From: Thalassobaculum fulvum
GTDB taxonomy: Bacteria > Pseudomonadota > Alphaproteobacteria > Thalassobaculales > Thalassobaculaceae
Assembly: GCF_014652915.1 (NCBI RefSeq)
Contig: NZ_BMZS01000017.1
Coordinates: 21,559-85,558 of the forward strand
Length of the DNA: 64,000 bases
Direction of reading: 5' to 3'
Positions 13,199-21,661 of the stretch are shown here, in pieces. Below the pieces are notes generated by a model. That model made no database searches. It was not told the origin of the DNA and saw only the letters and a list, made by a program, of their open reading frames with translations. Every line of letters starts with the position of its first letter. The first letter of the stretch is position 1. Position numbers and translations under genes: made by a program.

Positions 13199-13257
13199 CC
13201 ACCGCCCGCGGATCAGCCTAGTTTCCCCGGATCGAGACACCGCCTCCGGGGGCAAGC

Positions 13258-14214
13258 ATGACGATCACCGAGCGGATCGACGCCGTCACGGGCATCCCGC
13301 CGTCGCACCGGACCGCGTCGCCGCCGGCGCCGCGCTCCGTCAAGATCGAGCTGACGGCCCGCTGCAACCTCGCCTGCTCGTTCTGCGCGCGCTCGATGAT
13401 GCTGCGACGCCAGACCGACATGGACCGGGCGCTCTACGAACGCCTGGCCGTCGAGATGCGGGAGGCCGGGGTCGAGGAGCTGGGGCTGTTCTATCTCGGC
13501 GAGAGCTTCCTGCTGCCCTGGCTGCCGGAGGCGGTCGGGTTCGCCAAGACCGTCGCCGGCTACCCTTATGTGTTCCTGACCACCAACGGCACCGTGGCGA
13601 CCCCGATCCGGGTCGATGCCTGCATCCGGGCCGGGCTCGACAGCCTGAAGTTCTCGCTCAACTACGCCGACGCCGGGCAGTTCGAGGAGATCGCGCGGGT
13701 CAAGGGCCGGCTGTTCCAGGACATCGAGAGCAACATGCGGGCCGCCCGCACGATCCGCGACCGGGTCGAGCACGAGACCGGGCACCGGTGCGGGCTCTAT
13801 GCCAGCTACATCGAGTACGACGGCGACCAGGGCCGGCGCATGGCGGAGACCATCGAGCGCATCGCGCCGCTGGTCGACGAGGTCTATGCCCTGCCGCTGT
13901 ACAGCCAGGCCAGCCTGGTGACCGACGACGAGGTCGGCCGCGGCTGGACCCCGACCGCCGGGAACCGGGGGCGGGCCGGCGCCCTGCGCGAGCCGCTGCC
14001 ATGCTGGTCGGTGTTCACCGAGGGCCACGTCACCTGGGACGGCCGCCTGTCCGCCTGCTGCTTCGACCATGACGGCCGGTTCCATATGGGGGACCTGACC
14101 GCGGCCTCGTTCCTGGAGTGCTGGCAGTCGCCGGCGTTCCAGGCGCTGCGCGAGGCGCATCTGCGGCGCGACGTGCGGGGAACCGCCTGCGAGACCTGCG
14201 TGGCCGTGGCCTGA
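13258..14214 (+). CDS. Radical SAM/SPASM-type protein
   Basis: A 318-residue radical S-adenosylmethionine enzyme. The [4Fe-4S] motif is C36-x3-C40-x2-C43 (RCNLACSFCAR). The barrel runs to about residue 240. The C-terminal part has extra cysteines (LPCWS, SACCFDHDG, CETCVAVA) arranged like a SPASM or twitch domain that would bind an auxiliary cluster. Such proteins modify peptides, proteins or cofactors; the substrate here is unknown. No precursor-like small gene is adjacent. It stands alone between serB and degP, preceded by a possible FNR box and followed by a perfect 20-base palindrome. Confidence 0.85.
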   Translation: MTITERIDAVTGIPPSHRTASPPAPRSVKIELTARCNLACSFCARSMMLRRQTDMDRALYERLAVEMREAGVEELGLFYLGESFLLPWLPEAVGFAKTVAGYPYVFLTTNGTVATPIRVDACIRAGLDSLKFSLNYADAGQFEEIARVKGRLFQDIESNMRAARTIRDRVEHETGHRCGLYASYIEYDGDQGRRMAETIERIAPLVDEVYALPLYSQASLVTDDEVGRGWTPTAGNRGRAGALREPLPCWSVFTEGHVTWDGRLSACCFDHDGRFHMGDLTAASFLECWQSPAFQALREAHLRRDVRGTACETCVAVA

Positions 14215-14218
14215 CGGC

Positions 14219-14238
14219 TGTTCCGGGATCCCGGAACA
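14219..14238. terminator. Perfect palindrome after the radical SAM gene
   Basis: TGTTCCGGGATCCCGGAACA is a perfect 20-base inverted repeat starting 5 bases beyond the stop codon of the radical SAM gene. As RNA it can form a hairpin with a very small loop or a cruciform in DNA. No T run follows directly. It probably ends transcription or protects the 3' end; a protein-binding site is the alternative. Confidence 0.45.
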
Positions 14239-14256
14239 CGGATCCGAAAATGAGAA

Positions 14257-14282
14257 CGGCGCCGGTCCGAAGACCGGCGCCG
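14257..14282 (-). terminator. Hairpin terminator after degP
   Basis: On the minus strand the stem CGGCGCCGGTC/GACCGGCGCCG closes a UUCG-type tetraloop, followed by GTTCTCATTTTC. It lies about 40 bases beyond the degP stop and is a good rho-independent terminator candidate. Confidence 0.75.
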
Positions 14283-14322
14283 CCTCGCACTCCGCAAGAG
14301 GGGCCTACGGGGGGCGGGGGGA

Positions 14323-15846
14323 TCAGCCCTTGTCTATACGGAGCGCAACGAAACGCATCTCACCCTGCCGGTCGATCAGCAACAGAACGGACTTGCGTCC
14401 CTTTTCCGTCGCGGCCTTCACACCGCGCGCCACGTCGTCCGGTGAGCGAACCTCGTCCTGGGCGACCTCGACGATCACGTCGCCGGGGCGCAGCCCCTTC
14501 TCGCCGGCGGTACCGGCCGGATCCACCTCGGTGACGACCACGCCTTCGACCTGATCGCCGATCGAATATTCCGCACGCAATTGCGGCGTGAGCGTGGCGA
14601 GTCCGAGGCCAAGGGAATCCACCCGTGCCTTCGCCCCGTCGGACGCTGCCGAGCTCTGCTCGTCCTCCTGCTTGAGGCTGGCCTTCTCGGCCGCCTCCAG
14701 CTCGCCCAGCTTGGCGGTGACGTCGATCTGCCTGCCGTCACGCCAGACCTGGACGTTGACGGTCTTGCCGACCGCCGTCTCCGCGACGATACGGGGCAGC
14801 TCGCGCATCTCCGACACGTCCTGCCCGGCGAAGTTCAGGATCACGTCGCCGGCCTGGATGCCGGCCGACTTGGCCGGGCCGTCGGGCGTCACGTCGGCCA
14901 CCAAGGCGCCGCGCGCCCGGTCCAGCCCCAGCGACTCGGCGATCTCGTCGGTCACCTGCTGGATCCGCACGCCGAGCCAGCCGCGCCGCGTCCGGCCGAA
15001 CTCGCGCAGCTGCCCGACAACGTTCGAGGCCAGCTTCGAGGAAATCGCGAAGCCGATGCCGATCGACCCGCCGGACTGCGAGAAGATCGCGGTGTTGATG
15101 CCGATCACGTCGCCGTCGAGGTTGAACAGCGGGCCGCCGGAATTGCCGCGGTTGATCGAGGCGTCGGTCTGGATGAAGTCGTCGTACGGTCCCTGGCCGA
15201 TGTCGCGGCCGCGCGCCGACACGATGCCGGCGGTCACCGTACCGCCGAGACCGAACGGGTTGCCGATCGCGACCACCCAGTCGCCGACCCGCAGCCCGTC
15301 GGAATTGCCGAACTTCACGAACGGCAGCTCGCGACCGCCGGGGTCGATCTTGAGAACCGCCACGTCGGTCTTGGTGTCGGTCCCGATCAGCTTGGCCGGG
15401 AACTCGGTATCGTCCGACAGCCGCACGGTGATCTCGTCGGCGTCGGCGATCACGTGGTTGTTGGTCACCACCAGACCGTCGGCGGAGATCAGGAAGCCGG
15501 AGCCGAGCGACTGGGCCCGGCGCGGGCGCTGCGGCTGATTGCCGCCGTTGCGGTCGAAGAAGTCCTTGAAGAACTCCTCGAACGGCGAGCCCGGCGGAAA
15601 CTGCGGCATGTCCATGGTCGGGCCGCGGTCCTGCACGGTCTGGGTGGTCGCCACGTTGACGACCGCCGGCAGCAGCCGCTCCGCGAGATCGGCGAAGCTC
15701 TCCGGCGCCGACCGGGCGGCCGCCGGGGCCACCGCGGGGACGGCCAACGCCGCGGCCAGCATCACCGTCATGCCAAGGCGTACCACTGATCGCAGCATCG
15801 ATCCGGGACCGGCCCCCTCGGCCGCGTTTCGAACCTGAACGGTCAT
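14323..15846 (-). CDS. degP: Periplasmic Do-type serine protease (DegP/MucD-like)
   Basis: A 507-residue trypsin-like protease/chaperone of the envelope. A signal peptide (about 20-45, ending PAAARS) precedes the protease domain. The catalytic triad is His131 (VTNNHVIAD), Asp161 (KTDVAVLK) and Ser236 (RGNSGGPL). Two PDZ domains follow at about 285-375 and 400-500. It clears misfolded periplasmic proteins. It lies downstream of hflK-hflC-DUF2065 on the same strand, a conserved order linking membrane and periplasmic quality control, and has its own terminator. The ATG at 15846 is preceded by GAGG about 10 bases away; Met17 is an alternative start. Confidence 0.96.
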   Translation of the reverse strand: MTVQVRNAAEGAGPGSMLRSVVRLGMTVMLAAALAVPAVAPAAARSAPESFADLAERLLPAVVNVATTQTVQDRGPTMDMPQFPPGSPFEEFFKDFFDRNGGNQPQRPRRAQSLGSGFLISADGLVVTNNHVIADADEITVRLSDDTEFPAKLIGTDTKTDVAVLKIDPGGRELPFVKFGNSDGLRVGDWVVAIGNPFGLGGTVTAGIVSARGRDIGQGPYDDFIQTDASINRGNSGGPLFNLDGDVIGINTAIFSQSGGSIGIGFAISSKLASNVVGQLREFGRTRRGWLGVRIQQVTDEIAESLGLDRARGALVADVTPDGPAKSAGIQAGDVILNFAGQDVSEMRELPRIVAETAVGKTVNVQVWRDGRQIDVTAKLGELEAAEKASLKQEDEQSSAASDGAKARVDSLGLGLATLTPQLRAEYSIGDQVEGVVVTEVDPAGTAGEKGLRPGDVIVEVAQDEVRSPDDVARGVKAATEKGRKSVLLLIDRQGEMRFVALRIDKG

Positions 15847-16012
15847 CGGGTGTCTTCCTCTCCTCGACTCAGGACACGCGCGCGTCGTGTGTCGGATCTC
15901 TCAAACAAGGTGGTCATCCGGGACGGCCAGTCAACGCTGGCACGGTCCCGGACACCGGACTGTGACAGGGTACCTCATTGGCCCCGGATTGCGGCGGCGA
16001 TTTGGCGGACCT

Positions 16013-16198
16013 TCAGCCACGGATCAGCCAGACCGCGGCCACCCCGACCGCGGCCGCCGCCAGCCCGGCGGCCCGCAGCGTCGAATCCGGCATCTGCATC
16101 GCGGCCTCCAGCGCCCGGCGCATGGCGGACGGGAAGGCCGCGTACAGAACCCCTTCGATCACCAGGACCAACGCCAGCGCCGTCAGCAGATCCGGCAC
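16013..16198 (-). CDS. DUF2065 small membrane protein
   Basis: A 61-residue protein with two hydrophobic helices (about 5-25 and 42-60), resembling E. coli YjeT. It starts at a GTG 26 bases beyond hflC, in the position where DUF2065 genes usually sit. Its function is unknown; location suggests a link to the HflKC membrane complex. Confidence comes mainly from the helix pattern (DLLTALALVLVIEGVLYAAFP) and the synteny. Confidence 0.85.
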   Translation of the reverse strand: MPDLLTALALVLVIEGVLYAAFPSAMRRALEAAMQMPDSTLRAAGLAAAAVGVAAVWLIRG

Positions 16199-16224
16199 GG
16201 CCCCGCCCGCCTACCCGACCGCCC

Positions 16225-17121
16225 TTACTGGGTCGGCCGGGACTGCGCGCCCGGGGTGCCCTTCACCGAGTTGAAGAACCGGAAGAAGTCGCTGTCCGGA
16301 CTGAGCACCATCGTGGTCGAGCCGTCCTCGGTAATAGCGTTCCGATAGGCCTGCATCGAGCGGTAGAACGCGAAGAACTCGGGATCCTTGCCGAAGGCGT
16401 CGGCATAGATCTTGATCGCGTCGGCATCGCCCTGACCGCGCAGGGTCTCGGCCTGCTTCTGGGACTCGGCGACGATGATCACCCGCTGCTTGTCGGCATC
16501 GGCCCGGATCTTCTGGGCCTGCTCGAAGCCCTGGGCCCGGAACTCCCTGGCCTCGCGCTCGCGCTCCGACTTCATGCGGCTGTAGATGTTCTCTCGGGTC
16601 TCGTCGGGATAGTCGGCGCGCCGGATCCTGACCTCGATGATCTCGATGCCCAGCCGTTGTGCCGGTCCGTTAACCTCGGAGCGGATGTCGGCCATGATCC
16701 CGACGCGCTTCTCGGACAGGATGTTGAACAGGGTCTGGCTACCCAGCACCCGGCGCAGCGACGAGTTGATGATCGCCGACAACCGTGCCCGGGCCTCGCG
16801 CTCGGTGCGCACCGCCTGGAAGAACAGCAGCGGGTCGACGATTCGATAGCGGGCGTAGCTGTCGACGTCGAGGCGCTTCTGATCGGACAGGATGACCTGC
16901 TGCTTCGGCGGATCGACATCGAGCGCCCGGCGCTCGTAGTACACCGCGTCCTCGATGAACGGGAACTTGACGTTCAGCCCGGGCTCCTGGATCTGCCGCT
17001 TGTACTCGCCGAACCGCAGGACCAGCGTCTGCTGGGTCTGCGACACGACGAACAGCGAGTTGACCGCGAGGACGCCGAGCAGGATGACGGCAACGCCGAC
17101 GATGGCAAGCGTACGGTTCAT
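16225..17121 (-). CDS. hflC: FtsH-regulating SPFH protein HflC
   Basis: A 298-residue membrane protein with one N-terminal anchor (about 5-24) and a periplasmic SPFH/band-7 domain, then a long coiled coil (about 180-245, with KSEREREAREFRAQG). With HflK it forms a cage around the FtsH protease and limits turnover of membrane proteins. Its start codon shares one base with the hflK stop (TGATG), a strong sign of translational coupling. The C-terminal tail is short and polar. Confidence 0.97.
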   Translation of the reverse strand: MNRTLAIVGVAVILLGVLAVNSLFVVSQTQQTLVLRFGEYKRQIQEPGLNVKFPFIEDAVYYERRALDVDPPKQQVILSDQKRLDVDSYARYRIVDPLLFFQAVRTEREARARLSAIINSSLRRVLGSQTLFNILSEKRVGIMADIRSEVNGPAQRLGIEIIEVRIRRADYPDETRENIYSRMKSEREREAREFRAQGFEQAQKIRADADKQRVIIVAESQKQAETLRGQGDADAIKIYADAFGKDPEFFAFYRSMQAYRNAITEDGSTTMVLSPDSDFFRFFNSVKGTPGAQSRPTQ

Positions 17122-18284
17122 CAGTTGCCCCCCTGCTGAGTCGTACGGGCGGCGCCCGTCGCCGGCCTGTTCAGCCGCTTCTGGATCTCCGGCAGCGGCA
17201 GGTAAGGCACGACGCCGCCACCGCTGGCGCTGTCATCGATGATCACCTTGTTCACGTTCCTCATCACCTCCTCGAGCGTCTCGAGGTAGATGCGCTGGGT
17301 CGTGACGTCTTTGGACTGCGTGTAGGCCTGATAGACCGAGTCGAAGCGGTTGCCGTCACCCTGCGCGCGGTTCACGACCTCCTGGCGGTAGGCGTCTGCC
17401 TCCTCGACGATCTGTGCCGCCTCGCCTCGGGCCCGCGGCACCACGTCGTTGCGGTAGGCCTCGGCCTCGTTCTTCATGCGCTCGAGGTCCTGCTTCGCGC
17501 GCGTGACTTCGTTGAACGCGTCGATCACCTGACTCGGCGGATCGACCTCCAGCAACTGCACCTGGCGGATCTCGATGCCGGCACCGTACTCGTCGACCAG
17601 CCGCTGCAGCTGGATCTGCGCCTCGCTCTCGATCGGGCCGCGCCGGTCGGTCAGGGCGTCCTGAATGCGGGTGCCGCCGATGATATCGCGCATCACCGCC
17701 TCGGAGGCGACCTTCACGGTCTGATCGGGATCGCGCAGGGTGAACAGGTACTTGGCGGCATCGGCAATGCGCCAGAACACCACGAAGTCGATGTCGATAA
17801 GGTTCTCGTCACCGGTGATCATCTGGCTTTCTTCCGGGACGTCGCGGCTCGACGAAGACCGTGCAGAGCCGTCGCCGCTCGACCGGAAGCCGATCTCGAT
17901 GCGGTTCTCCAGCGTCACGTTCGGCAGGTAGACGTTGCCGATCGGCGACGGCCAGTTCCAGTGCAGCCCCGGCTCGGTCGGCACGCCGGTGAAGCGCCCG
18001 AACACCAGCTCGATGCCCTGCTGGTTCGGTTGCACCCGGTAGAAGCCGTTGACGGCCCAGACCCCGAGCAGCACGGCGATGCCCAGGACGATGAGCTTGG
18101 GGCCGCCGAAGCCGCCGGGAATCATGCCCCGGAAGCGTTGCTGGCCACGCCGCAGCATGTCCTCGATGTCCTTGGGATTGGGGCCGCCACCGGGGCGCCC
18201 CCAGGGCGAATTGCCACGTCCACCGCCGGACCCGCCGCCCCCCCAGGGCCCCTGTCCGCCGCCGCCCTGATCGCTCCACGGCAT
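17121..18284 (-). CDS. hflK: FtsH-regulating SPFH protein HflK
   Basis: A 387-residue partner of HflC. The first 35 residues are Gly-rich and cytosolic (GGGSGGGRGNSPWGRPGGG), followed by a membrane helix at about 62-80, the SPFH domain (VQPNQQGIELVFGRF...) and a C-terminal coiled coil (RARGEAAQIVEEADAYR). It is the first gene of hflK-hflC-DUF2065-degP. Between the strands of the SPFH domain a Ser/Arg-rich loop (SSGDGSARSSSSRDVPEES, about 135-155) is longer than in many homologues. The AGGATAAC before the ATG is a fair ribosome-binding site. Confidence 0.97.
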   Translation of the reverse strand: MPWSDQGGGGQGPWGGGGSGGGRGNSPWGRPGGGPNPKDIEDMLRRGQQRFRGMIPGGFGGPKLIVLGIAVLLGVWAVNGFYRVQPNQQGIELVFGRFTGVPTEPGLHWNWPSPIGNVYLPNVTLENRIEIGFRSSGDGSARSSSSRDVPEESQMITGDENLIDIDFVVFWRIADAAKYLFTLRDPDQTVKVASEAVMRDIIGGTRIQDALTDRRGPIESEAQIQLQRLVDEYGAGIEIRQVQLLEVDPPSQVIDAFNEVTRAKQDLERMKNEAEAYRNDVVPRARGEAAQIVEEADAYRQEVVNRAQGDGNRFDSVYQAYTQSKDVTTQRIYLETLEEVMRNVNKVIIDDSASGGGVVPYLPLPEIQKRLNRPATGAARTTQQGGN

Positions 18285-18441
18285 ATTGTTATCCTTTCAT
18301 CCTCACCCAGGCCGTCGGGCGGCTTAGCATGCGCACCTCGCGTTGCAAAGCAGACCCCGAGGCTCTATGTCCCCGCTGGTTGGGGGTTGATCGTCCCCCG
18401 TCGTGGACGGGGATATCGTCGAATTCGCGGGGATTTCAAGA

Positions 18442-19590
18442 ATGGCAGCGGTTTCAGAGCAGACAATCCGAGCGACCCTGTCGGCGGTCGTCGATCCGGG
18501 CGGCGCCGGCGGCCTGCCGCAGCTGGCCACGGTTTCGGGGCTCGTGGTGAAGGACGGCAACATCGGTTTCGCGCTAGAAGTCGACCCGGCGCGCGGCCCG
18601 CGGCTCGAAGGCCTGCGCAAGGCCGCCGAGGCCGCCGTGCTGGCGCTCGACGGCGTCACCTCGGTGACCGCCGTGCTGACCGCCCACCGCGCCGGCGGCG
18701 GCCAGGCCGCGCAACCGGCCGCGCCGCAGGGCCACGGTCACGGACACGCCCATGGCCGCCAGGGCGCCATGCCGGCCCGCCCGGACGTCGCCGGCATCCG
18801 CTCGATCGTCGCCGTCGCTTCCGGCAAGGGCGGCGTCGGCAAGTCGACCGTGGCGACCAACCTGGCGCTGGCGCTGGCCCGCCAGGGACTGCGGGTCGGG
18901 CTGCTCGACGCCGACGTCTACGGCCCGTCCCTGCCCCGCATGATGGCGATCCGCGGCAAGCCCCAGTCGAAGGACGGCAAGACCCTGATCCCGCTGGTCA
19001 ACCACGGGGTCAAGTGCATGTCGATCGGCTTCATGGTGGCCGAGGACACCCCGACGATCTGGCGCGGGCCGATGGTGATGAGCGCGCTCGAGCAGATGCT
19101 GCGCGACGTCGAGTGGGGCGAGCTCGACATCCTGGTGGTCGACATGCCGCCGGGCACCGGCGACGCCCAGCTGACCATGGCGCAGCGGGTGCCGCTGACC
19201 GGCGCGGTAATCGTTTCCACGCCCCAGGACATCGCCCTGCTGGATGCCCGCAAGGGGCTCAACATGTTCCGCCGGGTCGACGTGCCGGTGCTCGGCATCG
19301 TCGAGAACATGAGCTTCTTCCTGTGCCCGCACTGCGGCGAGCGCAGCGAGGTGTTCGGCCACGGCGGCGCCCGCCAGGAGGCCGAGCGCCTGGGCCTGCC
19401 GTTCCTCGGCGAGGTCCCGCTGCACCTGGCGATCCGCGAGGCCGGCGACGCCGGCACGCCGATCGTCGCCGCCGATCCGGAAAGCCCGCAGGCCCTGGCG
19501 TTCGCGGGTGTCGCCGACGCGGTCTGGCAGGACGTCGCCCGGCGTCTGGGCGATACCAGCCGGCAGCCGCCGAAGATCGTGTTCGAGTAA
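18442..19590 (+). CDS. mrp: Mrp/ApbC iron-sulfur cluster carrier ATPase
   Basis: A 382-residue scaffold/carrier that passes [4Fe-4S] clusters to target enzymes. An N-terminal MIP18 (DUF59) domain spans 1-80, then a His-rich linker (HGHGHAHG, 98-105), the P-loop GKGGVGKS at 128-135, and the cluster-binding CxxC at Cys295/Cys298 (FLCPHCGE). The ATG at 18442 has GGGGA 8 bases upstream and is preferred over an in-frame GTG at 18403. It diverges from hflK and converges with folA, with 4 bases between stops. Confidence 0.95.
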   Translation: MAAVSEQTIRATLSAVVDPGGAGGLPQLATVSGLVVKDGNIGFALEVDPARGPRLEGLRKAAEAAVLALDGVTSVTAVLTAHRAGGGQAAQPAAPQGHGHGHAHGRQGAMPARPDVAGIRSIVAVASGKGGVGKSTVATNLALALARQGLRVGLLDADVYGPSLPRMMAIRGKPQSKDGKTLIPLVNHGVKCMSIGFMVAEDTPTIWRGPMVMSALEQMLRDVEWGELDILVVDMPPGTGDAQLTMAQRVPLTGAVIVSTPQDIALLDARKGLNMFRRVDVPVLGIVENMSFFLCPHCGERSEVFGHGGARQEAERLGLPFLGEVPLHLAIREAGDAGTPIVAADPESPQALAFAGVADAVWQDVARRLGDTSRQPPKIVFE

Positions 19591-19594
19591 CGGG

Positions 19595-20092
19595 TCAGCG
19601 CCCGGCGCGGACGTAGTCGACGAAGGCGAACGCCGGTCGACCGTCCTCGGCCGGGTGCCGTTCGCGCGCCGTCTCCCGCCAGTCGGCCGCGTCGAACGCC
19701 GGGAACACGGCATCGCCCTGGGGGTCGGCCTCGACCCAGGTCAACCGCATCCGGTCGGCCAGCGGCAGGGCCTGGGCGTAGATCTCGCCGCCGCCGGCGA
19801 CCACGATCTCCTCGGGCTCGCCGCTGCTTGCCAGCGCCAGTGCGGCTTCCAGCGACGGCGCGGTCTCCACCCCGTCGGCCGACCAGGCCGGGTCGCGGGT
19901 CACCACGATGGTCCGGCGCCCCGGCAACGGCCGGCCGATCGAGTCGAAGGTCTTGCGGCCCATCACCATCGGCTTGCCGAGGGTGACCGCCTTGAAATGC
20001 CGCATGTCCGCCGGCAGGCGCCAGGGCAGGTCCCCGGCACTGCCGATGACACGGTTGCGGGCGACGGCCGCGACGACGACGATGGACGGCAT
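19595..20092 (-). CDS. folA: Dihydrofolate reductase
   Basis: A 165-residue enzyme that reduces dihydrofolate to tetrahydrofolate with NADPH. The N-terminus VVAAVARNRVIGSAGDLPWRLPADMRHFK carries the substrate-contacting Trp and the acidic residue (Asp) of helix B; GKPMVMGRKTFDSIG and PGRRTIVVTRD are the cofactor-binding strands. It works with thyA, about 3.2 kb away on the same strand; two TPR genes lie between. thyA usually sits directly next to folA, so those genes look inserted. Confidence 0.97.
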   Translation of the reverse strand: MPSIVVVAAVARNRVIGSAGDLPWRLPADMRHFKAVTLGKPMVMGRKTFDSIGRPLPGRRTIVVTRDPAWSADGVETAPSLEAALALASSGEPEEIVVAGGGEIYAQALPLADRMRLTWVEADPQGDAVFPAFDAADWRETARERHPAEDGRPAFAFVDYVRAGR

Positions 20093-20155
20093 GAGACACC
20101 CCAGCTTGTCGGCAGGCTACCAGGATTGGCATCCCGGCCGGCGGACGCAAGGCGC

Positions 20156-21661
20156 ATGACCGAGCCGGCCGACGACCCCCGCGCGCTGACCGCGCGGGCC
20201 CTGCAGCAGGCCCGCGCCGGCCGCCATCCGGCCGCCCTGGCGACGCTCGACCGCGCCGTGGCCGCCGCGCCCGGATCCGTCGAGCCGCGCTACCTGCGCG
20301 GCCTGCTCCGACTGGAATCCGGCGACGCTGACGGGGGAATCGACGACCTGACCGCCGCCCTTGCGCTGTCGCCGGCGGCGGCGCCGATCGCCGCGGCCCT
20401 CGGTTCCGCCCGGCTGCGGGCCGGCGATGCGGCCGGCGCCGACCGGGCGCTGCGCCGCGCGCTCCTGCTGCTGCCGGCCCAGCCGGACGCCCTCGCCGGG
20501 CTGGCGGGATGCCGGGTCGCCGGCCTGCGTTTCGCGGACGGTCTACGGGCCGCCGACCGGGCGCTGCTGCTCGCCCCCGGGCACCCCCAGGCGCTCGGCA
20601 ACCGGGCCGAGGCCCTGCACCATCTGGGGCGCCATGACGAGGCCCTCGCGAGTCTCGCCGATCTCGCCGCGGCCGGCGGCCCGCAGGTCCGGCTGAACCG
20701 GGCCGTCGGCCTGCTGAGCCTGGAGCGTTGGACCGACGGCTGGCCGGCCTACGAGGCGCGGTTGGACCCGGCGATCCCCGATCACATCCGGCGCCGCCAC
20801 GGCCTGCCGCGCTGGTCCCCGGCCCCGGCCGGACGGCCGGTGGCGGTCCTGGCCGAGCAGGGGGTCGGCGAGCAGATCCTGTTCCTGCGGTTCGTCCCGG
20901 CGTTGGCCGAGCGCGCCCCGATCGCCGCGGTCGAGCTGGACGCCAAGCTGCACCCGCTGGTCGCCCGCAGCCTGCCGGCGCTGCCGCTGGTGGCCGCGCG
21001 CCGGTTCCGCGACGCCCGCGGGCCGGTCGCCGACGAACGCGCGGTCGCGGCATCCGGGGCCGACTGTGCGATCGAGATCGCCTCGCTTCCCGCGGCGCTC
21101 GGGGATCTCTCGCCGGCCGACGCCGCGGCGGCCCCCTACCTGGCCGCCGATCCCGACCGCGCCGCGGCGCTGAGGGGCGCACTCGCCGTGCCGGGCCGGC
21201 GCCTGGTCGGGGTGTGCTGGCGCAGCAAGAACGCGGCCTTCGGCGGTTTCAAGAGCACGCGGCTGATCGACTGGGCACCGATCCTCACGGCCGCGGGCGC
21301 AACCTTCGTCAACCTGCAATACGGCGACGTGACGGCCGAGATCGACGAGGCCGAACGCGCGACCGGCACGCGCGTCCGGACGGCGGATGTCGACCTGTTC
21401 GACGACCTGGACGGCGCCGCCGCCCTGGCCGCCGCCATGGACCTCGTCATCACCACCGGGTCGACGACCGCGCAGCTGTCCGGGGCCCTCGGGATACCGA
21501 CCTGGGTCCTGCTCAGCCGCGGCCCCGGGCTGATGTGGTACTGGGGGCACGGCGACCGGACGCCCTGGTATCCGGCAATGCGGCTGTTCCGCCAGCAGAT
21601 GCCCGGCGACTGGGGCCAGCCGGTGGCCGAGGCCGCCGCCGCCCTGGCAGCGACCCCCTAG
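20156..21661 (+). CDS. TPR protein with a glycosyltransferase-like C-terminal domain
   Basis: A 501-residue protein with about five tetratricopeptide-like repeats in the first 190 residues (repeated A..DRAL..AP..P.AL patterns) and a C-terminal half resembling the TPR-linked glycosyltransferase-9-like domain (VGVCWRSKNAAFGG, ADVDLFDDLDGAAALAAAMDLVITT, TPWYP). No signal peptide is visible. Substrate is unknown; relatives act in protein or envelope glycosylation, or have lost activity. The ATG at 20156 is chosen because the homology begins there. It converges with, and overlaps by 4 bases, a paralogue on the other strand that shares the VVTVDS/VITTGS and TPWYP motifs. Confidence 0.8.
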   Translation: MTEPADDPRALTARALQQARAGRHPAALATLDRAVAAAPGSVEPRYLRGLLRLESGDADGGIDDLTAALALSPAAAPIAAALGSARLRAGDAAGADRALRRALLLLPAQPDALAGLAGCRVAGLRFADGLRAADRALLLAPGHPQALGNRAEALHHLGRHDEALASLADLAAAGGPQVRLNRAVGLLSLERWTDGWPAYEARLDPAIPDHIRRRHGLPRWSPAPAGRPVAVLAEQGVGEQILFLRFVPALAERAPIAAVELDAKLHPLVARSLPALPLVAARRFRDARGPVADERAVAASGADCAIEIASLPAALGDLSPADAAAAPYLAADPDRAAALRGALAVPGRRLVGVCWRSKNAAFGGFKSTRLIDWAPILTAAGATFVNLQYGDVTAEIDEAERATGTRVRTADVDLFDDLDGAAALAAAMDLVITTGSTTAQLSGALGIPTWVLLSRGPGLMWYWGHGDRTPWYPAMRLFRQQMPGDWGQPVAEAAAALAATP

